Source: Engraulis encrasicolus
Lineage: Eukaryota; Chordata; Actinopteri; Clupeiformes; Engraulidae
DNA length: 64,000 nucleotides
Direction of reading: 5' to 3'
Assembly: GCF_034702125.1 (NCBI RefSeq)
Contig: NC_085861.1
Coordinates: forward strand, 50,216,295-50,280,294
Shown: piece by piece, positions 50,754-60,873 of the stretch
Layout: each line of letters starts with the position of its first letter
How positions within the stretch are numbered: the first letter of the stretch is position 1
Notes under the pieces: generated by a model
Databases searched by the model: none
The model's input: the letters and a program-made list of their open reading frames with translations, nothing else
What the model was told of the DNA's origin: nothing
Program-made: the position numbers and the translations under genes

Positions 50754-53594
50754 TCAGGGGCACGGCCCCTTGATGTGGTCGATCTTGGCCACCTTCAGCA
50801 CTTCCCTGGCCGTGTCGGACAGTTCCTTCAGTCCCTCGTTAAGAAGGCCCAGCGTGGCTGAGTGGGACATGTTAGCCGCCCTCTTGCTACCCCACACTGG
50901 CACCAGGCTGTAGGCGAACTCCAACGCAGACCGTTTGCTCCCGAGCGCCGACAGCTCGCGCCCGCTCAGCTCGTTGTTGCGTATGGCCATGACGAACGGC
51001 CGCGTCTCCCGGAGGGCCTTCAGCGAGTTGTTGTTCACCCGCTCCGAGAGCTTGTCCAGGGACTTGTCGTCCAGGCCGAGGGCGTGGTAACACTTGGAGA
51101 AGAAGGCGAGCAGGATGCCCGCGTCGCACGCCACTGCAAGGCCGGGGATCGGCGCCATGGAGATGCCGCTCGCCGCCTTGGCTGCCTTGAGGGCCGTTTT
51201 CTCGAACGACTTGATTTTTCTCTCCAGCATTTGGGTCGAGTAGATAGGCAGCGACAGGATCAGGGCTTCCCTCTTGTGCGCTGGCAGGTCTGCTATTAGG
51301 GTGTCCACCAAGATGGGGAAGTCGTATTTGTCTAAGTCAAAGGAGGACACCAGGAACACTGTGGGTGTGACTATGCACCTCTTCAGATGTGCTGTGAGGT
51401 CTTCTCTGATGCAGGCAATCAGCTTGTCTACGTCAAAGTTCTTTTTGAACTGCTCTGCCCGAATGTCATTGTCAATTTTTGAGCGCAGGAAGTAAAACTT
51501 CTTTTTTTTCTTCAGTATCTCTTGAGCCAACATCAGGTCATTTTCTTTGAATCGCTCTGAAGATATGATGATGAAAAAGTCATAGGTTTCAAACTTGACT
51601 TCCTTCAGGTATTTCTTCGCCTTGAACTTAGGACTCCCCGTACCTGGAAGGTCCCACAAGCTCACGTTTGGCATTGTTGGATGGCGATAGGCACATGCAC
51701 TCATGGTCGTCTCCGTTGCACCGGTCGGGGCTGCGTTCTCATCATCGTTATCGACGCCTCTGACCGCGTTGATGAAGGTAGACTTTCCTGCACCAGTCAT
51801 CCCAGTGATTGCGATGTTCAATGTGACATGGTCCAGACGCTCCACCTGCTGCCTCACACAAGGGTCCTCCTGGAGTCCAATGTCATCAGGTTCCAGATAC
51901 AGGTGCTCCTGGTACTCAGGGGCAGGGGGCTCTACATAGTATGGCTGCTCTGGGTTGGCACTTTGCTCCATGTCGTGGGAGACATCTGATGGAAGTGTTT
52001 CTTGTGAAAGCTCCTCCGTCTGGGTTTCCCCATCTACAGACTTCTTTTGATGGACATTGATGTTCAATGGCAGGTCGTTTTCGGCCAGTTGATGTCCAGT
52101 TTTAGTCTGTGTTGTCTCTGCACTTTCGAGTTGAGAAGGGACATCAGCGACAGGCACCACTGTGTTTTTGCCAATGCATTCATTTCCATTCTCCAATGTC
52201 TTTTTTTCCTCATGCTGTTCTGTGTTCTGGATGTGTTCTGTCAATGCAGATGTCTTATCTTCATCTAATTGTTCTGCTTTAGCAGTACAGGCAGCACTAG
52301 AACCTACTAGATCAGGCATCTTATGTTGCACCTCTTCTGAGACACTATTTTCTACCAACAACTTTGATGGAACTTTCTGGGAAAACTCTTCAGAGGCTTG
52401 CGTCTTGGTATCACAGAACTGCTTTTCCGGAACATTCTGGGTATCCTGTTCCAAGGGTAGTGATTTCTCACCACGTGATGCTTTGTCCAGTTTTAACCCA
52501 GTGGGGTGCTGTCCGGTAATCCCATGTTCAAGAGCAATGAGCGATTCAGGTCTCTGATTTGGGACATCATTGATACTTTTGTCCTTTTCGGCTGAGACAT
52601 CTGAAGCGTCCTCCGTCTTCGTTGCCTTTGTATCTACATCCTTCTTATGGTGGGCCTGGGATTCCAGGGGTACGTTGTCATTGACCTGTTGATGTCCAGT
52701 ATGAGTTGACGTCGTCTCTGCCCTCTTAAGCTGATCAGGGACTTCAACAACAGGCACCGTTTTGTTCTTTTCATGGCCGCTCTGCAAGATCTGTTTGTCT
52801 TCCTGTTGTCTTTCTGTGTTTTGGACATGTTCCACTAAGACGTGTTGTCTCAAAGATGGTGATTTACTGTCATCTGTTGTTTGGTCATGTTTTACCACAA
52901 TGAGACTCTGTGCAGCAATCGTGTGTTCGGGAGCCGTGAGCAATTCAGGTCTCTGTTTAAGGGCCTCATTTTCCAGACAAGATAATGTTTCTTGGCAGCG
53001 CTCGGCCAAATCACTTTTAACATTAACACTTGGTGAGCATGCATCCTTGTGAACGGCTTGTGCCATGCTCTCTGTGCAACATATTTCAGTGTTCTTTCCC
53101 CGGGCATCATCCTTCTTCATCATGGGAATCACAGTGCCGGATTGTTCACAGTTTGGAATGGAGCTTTGTGTCATGTGTCCTTTGCCGTTCTCCTGAAGAA
53201 GGTTGGACTGACCATCATCTTCTGCAGTTGCCTCTGCCTCTACTTGACCATGAGACAAACGGACGACAAGTCTACTGTCCTTCTCCCCCATCTCTGACCT
53301 CATGGGAAACAACTGATCTTTCTTTGGAGTACCTTTCTGTAGGAGATCATTGACCAGGCCATGGTCACTAGGACCTCCTATCTGCTTGTCTGCCACAGTG
53401 GCCTGCTCTTTGCTGTCCATGTTGCCTGATTTTTTATTTGCAGGTGAACTTTCTAAAACAGAATGTGCATCTCCAGCAGTTCCACCTTCTGGTGGGGGTC
53501 CATCAACTGACTCCTCCTTGTTGTCAGAGTCAGAGTCCAAGCTGCGGACGTAAACTCTTCCTGTCTCATCCATTATCATAGTTGTTTCTGCCAT
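50754..53594 (-). CDS. immunity-related GTPase (IRG) with long N-terminal extension, 946 aa
   Basis: Interferon-inducible-type GTPase in one uninterrupted coding exon. The C-terminal 370 residues are a full IRG unit: P-loop GMTGAGKS (598-605), TGATETT (switch region), DLPG (648-651), SKID as the G4 motif (705-708), then a helical domain with a hydrophobic stretch (GISMAPIPGLAVACDAGI, about 810). The P-loop is of the GKS type, not the GMS regulatory type of mouse. The first 560 or so residues have no recognisable domain. They are rich in Glu, Asp, Gln, Lys and Ser, look disordered, and contain diverged internal repeats (around 214-325, 347-390 and 453-528). The segment before the GTPase carries YVEP and YLEP motifs. 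The chosen ATG lies just downstream of splice-acceptor-like sequence. Most IRGs are about 400-450 residues, so this is about twice the usual length. In vertebrates the family acts on membranes of intracellular pathogens; that role here is inferred. Confidence 0.93.
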   Translation of the reverse strand: MAETTMIMDETGRVYVRSLDSDSDNKEESVDGPPPEGGTAGDAHSVLESSPANKKSGNMDSKEQATVADKQIGGPSDHGLVNDLLQKGTPKKDQLFPMRSEMGEKDSRLVVRLSHGQVEAEATAEDDGQSNLLQENGKGHMTQSSIPNCEQSGTVIPMMKKDDARGKNTEICCTESMAQAVHKDACSPSVNVKSDLAERCQETLSCLENEALKQRPELLTAPEHTIAAQSLIVVKHDQTTDDSKSPSLRQHVLVEHVQNTERQQEDKQILQSGHEKNKTVPVVEVPDQLKRAETTSTHTGHQQVNDNVPLESQAHHKKDVDTKATKTEDASDVSAEKDKSINDVPNQRPESLIALEHGITGQHPTGLKLDKASRGEKSLPLEQDTQNVPEKQFCDTKTQASEEFSQKVPSKLLVENSVSEEVQHKMPDLVGSSAACTAKAEQLDEDKTSALTEHIQNTEQHEEKKTLENGNECIGKNTVVPVADVPSQLESAETTQTKTGHQLAENDLPLNINVHQKKSVDGETQTEELSQETLPSDVSHDMEQSANPEQPYYVEPPAPEYQEHLYLEPDDIGLQEDPCVRQQVERLDHVTLNIAITGMTGAGKSTFINAVRGVDNDDENAAPTGATETTMSACAYRHPTMPNVSLWDLPGTGSPKFKAKKYLKEVKFETYDFFIIISSERFKENDLMLAQEILKKKKKFYFLRSKIDNDIRAEQFKKNFDVDKLIACIREDLTAHLKRCIVTPTVFLVSSFDLDKYDFPILVDTLIADLPAHKREALILSLPIYSTQMLERKIKSFEKTALKAAKAASGISMAPIPGLAVACDAGILLAFFSKCYHALGLDDKSLDKLSERVNNNSLKALRETRPFVMAIRNNELSGRELSALGSKRSALEFAYSLVPVWGSKRAANMSHSATLGLLNEGLKELSDTAREVLKVAKIDHIKGPCP

Positions 53595-54500
53595 AGCTAG
53601 GCCTTGCCTATAGACAAATGAACAAGACCATAGGAACTAAAATTATTACCGCAAAGACTTACATGTACGCAAACTACAGAAGACATCACAGAGCATACCA
53701 TTTAAAAACTATAGCAACCTTCCGGCCACCAGATGGCAACATGTCAAGGTTGAGCCGTTGCTTTGTTGATCAGCAAGTCAGCTTTTATTTGTACTTACAT
53801 TTTTAAATTTAAAATAGTTATTGAATGCTATGTATCATTTTCATATTAATATTAGTGTGACAATGTAGCCAAAAGGGATAAAACAGCAAGGCTGAACTGA
53901 CAATGTGTTTCTGTAACATTTGAATCTTGAAGGCCTATGTTGATTGATTGAGTAATGCATTAGCAATACCACTGTCTATTAAGTGCAGTTACTTCATGAG
54001 AAACATTTATGTGAAACTTAATAATACATTGCCTGTCTTGTGATCAGCACATGTTTCTAACCTTTTGGAATCAAAGTCAATTCTCCATCTAAGGTGATTT
54101 AAGTAGTAGTACTGCAGGTGAACACCAGGGGATGCTGTGCTCCCATCAATCCGAACACGTAATCAGCCAAGACAACCCCCAACCAGCGGACAACCACATG
54201 ACTGTATTTAAATAGCCAGATGTTTTCAAGCTAAACAATCAAATAATTATTTTTGTTGTTTGTAACACATCAACTTAGACATTTGGGATTGCATATGGCC
54301 TGTGTAGAGCAAATGCAGTAGACCTATCATACGTGAACACAAACAACATTCCCCAAGCGCATTTTAAATGTATTATTTTTTTAAATGATACAAAATTGCA
54401 CTCACCTTAAAATCTTGCGTGCAGAACTCTTAGCAGGGCAAACTGAAACTGTCATGAAATGTTTTGAAAAAGAGAGTTAAGCTGTGTTATTTAGGTCACG
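53595..54500 (-). promoter_or_regulatory. leader intron, noncoding first exon and ISRE-like site of the 946-aa IRG gene
   Basis: A donor AAG|GTGAGT ends a probable noncoding exon at 54406, and acceptor-like TAG sites lie just before the start codon (53596 or 53607). Within that exon or its promoter the plus strand reads CAAACTGAAACT at 54439-54450, one base away from the interferon-stimulated response element pattern GAAANNGAAACT. A leader exon plus interferon element is the usual IRG arrangement in other vertebrates. The transcription start itself cannot be read from sequence. Confidence 0.45.
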
Positions 54501-56499
54501 CCTTCACAATTCCCTGAATACCTCCTGGCTGCAGACTGTTTCCTCACAGGGGTGGAGTGAGGGGCAGTGTGGTGACAACAGCCACAAGAGAAGTTGGAAT
54601 TGCGGAGACAGTTCCCGTACAACATAGCATGCATCTTGTTGAGCAGCATTCTACCTCTCATGTAGGCCTATTTCCTTTAGCTCATTATGACTTTGTGTGT
54701 CAAGCTTTGAATGTCAGAGTTTGCACGCTATTCATTACTGCAACAGGAGGCTTCTGTCATTTATGACAACAAGGTCGAATTCTGCCCCTGGTTTTGCCCT
54801 TAATGTTTTCAGTTTGAAATATAAGCTAACACTAACTAGAATTGGGAATTTGTGTGATTGAAAAGTTGATTACCTTTATAATCCAAGTTCATGAACAGCG
54901 GATATTGCATGTTAGCCTATGTTGATGATGGGACTTGACATAGCCTATGTCAGGCCTTGTGTCTAAATGTTTTTTTTTAAGTTTGAAGCTCCTCCAGTGC
55001 AATTCCCCAGGCTAACCCATTCTAGCCTGATGCTGTGTATAGGCTGTTCGACCCTTGACCTTTGACATGGAGCGACATATACACTGCATTCAGGCTCTTC
55101 AGATTTGAGGGGTTTTTTGTTGATTAAAAATGTGGGTAGGCTATGTTAGAGCTAGATGAACACATTCTAATGCAAGATGTGAGTCCTAGCTTTTATTCAC
55201 TTCGGAGGCTGCGATATTTAGATTTTCATAGGCAGAGGGCACCTTTTCCCAAAAAGGGCTTAGGCATTCAGCAGGCATTTTCGGCAGGTGCCTTAGGTTG
55301 CAATGGGCTAATGCTGATACTTAGCGAAAACAGACAGACTATTTCACATGTACCAGAAGCTTCTTATTAATATACTCAGGAACCGTGAGTGATGACCCTT
55401 ACACTTTCCTTACCTCAGGACTACAGTGCATTTTGACCTCTTACACCCACCCCACCACAGGGGCATAGTAGAGTGGGGGAGAGTCAGACTGAGTCAGAAG
55501 GACCCCAGAAGAAGACCTATTTTGTCTATCCAATATTTCATGCACCCCCATTACTAAAGCCGTAAAAAAAAGCAAAAGAAGAAATCTTTTTCAAAGCAAC
55601 TGTTAACAATTACGTTACCAAGCAAAGGTGATCCCAAACATGATTAACGAATAGCCTATAACTTGTGATGCCCTTCAAGTTCATAACGACAGTCACATGA
55701 AATTATTTCCAATTTTCTATCTTTAAAATAGGCCCGTGTTTTTCAAACTGTGGTAAGTATGCGATGGGGATGAAAATAATTAGGCTATGCAAGAAATGTA
55801 GGCTGGTTGTCCCTTAACATTGCAGCAATATAATACAGAAAAAAGAATATGACAACCTTTGCCTACTTTTTTGCTTCCTTTCCATATGAAAAAAAACAAA
55901 TAATAACAATTTAGGCAACCTTACACTCCATCAATACCAAGATGTTATGTCATAACATGATTTTAAAAAATACTTTTTAAATATAGAACTGCTCAAAGTC
56001 CAGGCATGATATTAGGTATTTTCGGGGCGTTTCTGCGTTTTTGTATATTATCTCCATTTCTATTAATTGCCCTATACTTCGGGGAAGATTGAAATCAATC
56101 AGACTTTCAGAGGTGTAAAGGAGGTGATACAAGGTTTCTGCATGAAAGTGATTATATTATATTATATTATATTATATTATATTATATTATATTTTCAAAT
56201 TTAGGAATTATTCACAAAAAAAATCAATGAAGCAGGTGAAGGTAAGTTTAAAAAAACCATTTACTGTCAGCACACTTCAGACATACAACCACATTATTAT
56301 GGCCTTTTTATTCAAAGACTCAGTAGAAGAATTCTGTACACACCCTTACAATTGAACACCTATGTGAATGGTTTGTCAAGGAAAATACTGCTCAGTCATC
56401 GTTTTAATGTAGGTTTACAGCAGCAAATTCAGAAGGCAATGGGCTTCGGTCGACAGTCATTGAGATCAAAGCCTGCCTATTTTTTTCTTTTCTTTTTTT
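54501..56499. other. intergenic region between the first two IRG genes
   Basis: AT-rich, with an ATATT array (56154-56192). Open frames are short and have no recognisable content. Confidence 0.65.
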
Positions 56500-56672
56500 A
56501 AAATGTATTTTTTATGGTCTTTTTTGCCTTTATTTCCGAAAGGACGGTGAAGAGTGACAGGAAGCAAATCAGAGACGAGGTAGGGATGGCAAATGACCCA
56601 GCCAGGATTCAAACCCTTGGGCATGCAAGCCCAAATGTGGGGGGCTTAGCACGCTGCGCCACAGCGCCCCCC
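56500..56672 (-). mobile_element. SINE-like element at the 3' end of the 553-aa IRG gene
   Basis: Body GGACGGTGAAGAGTGACAGG and the variant head GCCCAAATGTGGGGGGCTTA also seen at 40203-40370. It ends about 15 bp after the IRG stop codon, so it is likely transcribed in the 3' UTR. Confidence 0.7.
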
Positions 56673-56684
56673 TGCATATTCTTT

Positions 56685-58346
56685 TCAAACTTGATCAAGT
56701 CTGGCTGCAACCAGCAGTGCTTCAGCATCCTCTGCCATTTCCCTCAGCCCTTTCCTGAGCAGATGCCGCATCGTACACACAGAGAGCACCCCAGCAGGCA
56801 GGGACCCGGCCACCACAAATGCAGCCAACACCGTCTTCATCGTCATCAGAGAGGCCATCTTGGGGGTGTTGAGAAAGGACATCAGCACTTTGTCCGTGAC
56901 CCCATTTTTAAAACGCGAATTCAAGGCGCTCTTTAAATCCTCTGGCTCCATGTTGACTCTGAGTGCCATCCGATTCCGCGAGCTTTCGTCCAAGCCAAAC
57001 GACTGGAAGACTTTGTTGAAGAACGATGTCACAATGCCGTAGTCAACGGCCAGGGTAAGGCCAGGGATGGGCAGTATTGCGCCGGCGCAAGAACAAAAGG
57101 CTTGAAGCCATATCATCTTCTCAAAGTGCTTTTTCTTCCTCACCAGAGCATCCCTGGAGTACACAGGCAGAGACTGAACGAGGGCATGCTTCTTTTTGTC
57201 AGGGAGGTCTCGTCTCAGTGTGTCAATCAACCGTGTGAAATCGTAATCTCGCAGGTAGAAGGAGGATATCAGGAATACCTGTGGGTTTCCCACACATTTC
57301 AAGTTCTTCCTGCAGTCCTCCCTGATCCTCAAAAGCACATTTTCCTGACTAAAGTCTCTTCTTCTGCTTTCCGCCATGATGTCATTGTCGATCTTTGAAC
57401 GAATGAAATAAAACAGTTTTTTCTTCCGCTTCATCGCTTTGGCCAGGTTTAGATCATTCTCTTTGAATCTCTCTGAGGTGAGGATGATGAAGAAGTCGTA
57501 ACGCTCAAACTTCACGTCGGAAAGGTACGTCTTGGCTTTAAAGTTAGGAGTGCCTATGCCTGGCAGATCCCAAATGATTACGTTTGGCATTGTGGGATGC
57601 GGGTATGGCGCAGGGATCCTTGTTGTCTCCACAACGCCAGTTTCAGCAGCCCCCTCATCGTCATCACGCAGTCCCCGTAGTGCGTTCACAAAGGTCGACT
57701 TCCCTGCACCTGTATTTCCTGTTACACCTATGTTAAGAGTCACATGGTCCAGACGTTCTACTCTGTCTTTAATTGTCGTGCTCACTTTATCTCTAGGTGA
57801 AAATTTGTAATGTGTGTCTCGTGGTGACAAATCAAATTGTTCCCTAAAGTCATATTCTGAGACAGGGCCTGCTACGTGTTCCTCACACCCAACTGGGGAG
57901 ACATCTTCAAGTCTAATCTTTGGTTCAAATTCGACTGCATCATTGTTTTGTGGGCCTCTCCTGTTGTCTAATAGTTTCTCTTCCTCCAACCAAGCTGGGG
58001 AGATGTCTGATTCAAAGTCATCTTCAGTGTAATGACCAGCTGCCGCAGCTCTCCTGTACCTAGCGTCTCTCTCAGTTTCAACATCTGTTAGATCATATTC
58101 TCCCCATGTATGCTGTGAGGAACGATCTTCCTCGTCTTCCACAAAGCGGACTTCTGCAACAAGTATATCCTCCTCACTGCCCCAAGTGTCCTCATGCGAA
58201 TATGGATAGTCATCAACAACAAGACATTTGTTGTCATAGCCATGTGGAGTATGGCTGAAAGGACTCGCCATAGCATGTAATCCGTCATGGTCGTCACCGT
58301 CAAAGTTTTCCCTGCTGAGCAGGAAGCCACTGTGCTGATACGCCAT
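56685..58346 (-). CDS. immunity-related GTPase (IRG), acidic N-terminal extension, 553 aa
   Basis: Single coding exon. Residues 1-195 are an acidic, aromatic-containing tail of no recognised fold (HTWGEYDLTDVE, DFESDISPAW, EYDFREQFDLSP). The IRG unit follows: GNTGAGKS (210-217), TGVVETT (236-242), DLPG (260-263), SKID (317-320), then a helical C-terminal domain with hydrophobic segments near 412-440 and 503-523. The motif set matches the other two IRGs in this cluster, including KFKAK/NFKAK after DLPG and the RFKENDL helix. The ATG is 10 bp downstream of a good acceptor (TTGTTTCAG). A matching donor (GTGAAAG|GTAAGG) ends a probable leader exon 300 bp upstream. A SINE lies directly after the stop, probably within the 3' UTR. 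It does not begin Met-Gly, so N-myristoylation is not predicted. Confidence 0.94.
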   Translation of the reverse strand: MAYQHSGFLLSRENFDGDDHDGLHAMASPFSHTPHGYDNKCLVVDDYPYSHEDTWGSEEDILVAEVRFVEDEEDRSSQHTWGEYDLTDVETERDARYRRAAAAGHYTEDDFESDISPAWLEEEKLLDNRRGPQNNDAVEFEPKIRLEDVSPVGCEEHVAGPVSEYDFREQFDLSPRDTHYKFSPRDKVSTTIKDRVERLDHVTLNIGVTGNTGAGKSTFVNALRGLRDDDEGAAETGVVETTRIPAPYPHPTMPNVIIWDLPGIGTPNFKAKTYLSDVKFERYDFFIILTSERFKENDLNLAKAMKRKKKLFYFIRSKIDNDIMAESRRRDFSQENVLLRIREDCRKNLKCVGNPQVFLISSFYLRDYDFTRLIDTLRRDLPDKKKHALVQSLPVYSRDALVRKKKHFEKMIWLQAFCSCAGAILPIPGLTLAVDYGIVTSFFNKVFQSFGLDESSRNRMALRVNMEPEDLKSALNSRFKNGVTDKVLMSFLNTPKMASLMTMKTVLAAFVVAGSLPAGVLSVCTMRHLLRKGLREMAEDAEALLVAARLDQV

Positions 58347-58355
58347 GGTGTTTCC

Positions 58356-58760
58356 GCTGAAACAACATTCACAAGATGCTGTGAGCTATTCAAATAACAA
58401 AAGCACAGTAGATATACTGTGCACTTCATTGATTCTGAAGGAAATTGAGGTGACCATGAATGAATGAGTAATGCTCTATGTGAAGTTTCACACAAAAAAG
58501 TCTTAATTGATATTAACTTGCTAAGATTTGCGAATAGAATTTCCACAGACCTGATAGCATTATTACATAAACTGTGACTATACAATCTCTCTACCTTGAA
58601 ACATAGTCAGTTTTACAGTAGCATCAAACATCAAGCATTTAATCCTCTGTCCTTACCTTTCACGACTCAAAGGTTTCTCTTGCAGTCCCAGGTTGTAGAC
58701 ATGTCTTGCTCTCTCCACAAAGCCACACTGTTACTCTATCTCCAGTTAACCAGAAGTAAA
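58356..58760 (-). promoter_or_regulatory. leader intron and probable noncoding first exon of the 553-aa IRG gene
   Basis: On the minus strand a donor (GTGAAAG|GTAAGG, exon edge at 58657) and an acceptor (TTGTTTCAG, exon edge at 58356) bound a 300-bp intron. The presumed first exon contains GCAAGAGAAACC, a weak match to an interferon response element. The upper limit of the exon is a guess. Confidence 0.4.
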
Positions 58761-60766
58761 CACAGTCCTCGTGTTGTCACATTCCTTGTGCGAGATGCTG
58801 CGATAAAGACAGAGGGTGTATGGCAGTTCAACAAAAAGAGGAAGCAATTTAGAAATAATTGTGATCATCTGATCAATGTAATCACAACATTAAAAATGAT
58901 AGTTATTTTTAAACTGTCAGACGATGAGGGTAATCCGCCATTTTCTCGGCTATTTATTAATACATTTGTTTGCTTAAAATAGTATCACCAAGAGGATCAC
59001 CCCAGTAGATGGCAGTGTTTGAGGGTGTACAGTAAAACACAACACAACAGAATAAGAAATTATACAGGTAGGCCTATGCCAATACTGTTTTTAGATTCTG
59101 CACTCTGCCTCTGATCAGAACATTAATATAGAGTAAATTTTTCTTGCTTTTTTTGCAGTGCAGAAGGCATACTCATCATGTCTACCACAGAACAATTCAT
59201 TATCACACAATTACTACTGACATAAATATAAGACATATTTTGTTTTACTGAGTATATTTAGGCCTACCATCCAATGTTGAGCCCAAGTTCAAAAGCAGCC
59301 CAGTCCTTCACAGAAATGAGAATCCTTTACGGAAATATAGAGCTAAGTTCAGAAAGCTATCATCCTCTTTGCAGAGAAGTCAGGAGACATACTTGACATA
59401 TTTAAAATGTCACTGGTCTGAGAGGAAAACTCCACCTGTTTGTATGTCACCTGCTTTGAGTCAGCATGCAGGTGTTGCATAAATTAATCTTCAAGCAACT
59501 TCAAACAAATCCCTTCATATGATCACATTCTCGTGTAAAATAGTATGCAGTTGATTTATTGCACACAACATCAGGACTACAGCAAAAACATGTGAGACAT
59601 GACGATGTAAAATCTGCTCCCAGTCCCCCATTCACAAAATAATACAGTAAATAGGTCTTGGGTAACGACAGCATCAAGTTCAGGCTAGGGAATTATTCAT
59701 TCTCTATATAAGCCTGAACTTCTGAGAGCCCCTTCCCATTTCTGAAAGGATAAACAAATCCTGACAAATCCTGTAGAAAACCTGCTATTGGACAGTAAAA
59801 AGCCATGAGATAAAAAGCCTTCTTCGATGTTGCTATTGACTCCTGACAAATGTATCTAGTAATGTCAGTTAAAGTGTATTAGGGTAATTAATTTTGATTT
59901 TACAGGACTCATTTCTCGCTTACAGAAGTTACACATGACCAATATTATTGAGAATATGGGTTAACCACAAGTGGTTTATTGAGATAGACCTATGGGTATT
60001 GGACACAATTTCAAAAGATCTACAGACTAGACTACATCAAGCCAGGAAGGAGTTACCACAGTATTGTGGAGAGAAAGTCCTTCAGACAACTCACCTTTGC
60101 AGAGAAAATGGTTACTGTTCATGAAGATAATGAAACTATTATACTTTGTGAATGAGGCTATGCTCTAAATTTCACAGTATGTTAACACTATCACTCATCA
60201 AAAACTTGCAGACCCAAACAGAGCAGTCTTACTTCATCTACACACTCAGGTTAGATTAGGACTCTTTATTGTGTAATACAGATATATGAGCATATTATAC
60301 TGTACAGTATGTGTGTATACAGTCAAAGATCCCTTAACCCCTTAGCGTCTTAAAACCTCACTGTCACCAAAAGTGCATAGGCTATGTCTTAATCTGTTAC
60401 TTAAGGGACTATTTTTAAGAGCAAGTATTTTCAGCAAATAGTGAATAGACCCACTGGCGACCCCATCTGCAGTAAGAGGCTACGAACACCTTTAAATTGT
60501 TTTTGGTGTTAGTATTTGTGCCCAGTGTGTAATAACCACAAACATAGTATGGAATCTGTATACAGTCAAAGATTCCTACAGCTTTAAATCGTCTTTAATA
60601 TTGTTTTTTGGCCCAGTGTGCAATAACTACAAAGATCCCACCTGCTGTTATTTTCTAAACCTACTTCATCTCTTTCTTCTTTCCAGTCCAAAATCTTCAC
60701 AGTCCTATCTGAACAAAGGCAATAAACAACATGAAATTATATTTTAAAAAAAGATTGTGCAAAGCC
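58761..60766. other. intergenic region between the 553- and 425-aa IRG genes
   Basis: AT-rich unique-looking sequence with no convincing coding exon. It should contain the promoter of the 553-aa gene near its left end. Confidence 0.6.
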
Positions 60767-60772
60767 TTTATT
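60767..60772 (-). terminator. polyadenylation signal of the 425-aa IRG gene
   Basis: TTTATT on the plus strand reads AATAAA on the coding strand, about 105 bp downstream of the stop. Confidence 0.6.
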
Positions 60773-60873
60773 TATCCAACTTTTGTAAAAAGGCAGTATT
60801 GTCTTTATCATCCAAAACCAATGTTACCACCACCATTGCAATCAAAACTTCACAATGAAAAGTTCGTCCGAGA

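Noticed and set aside
50862..51299. Plus-strand open frames opposite the IRG genes
   Set aside because: They are antisense shadows of well-supported GTPase coding sequence.
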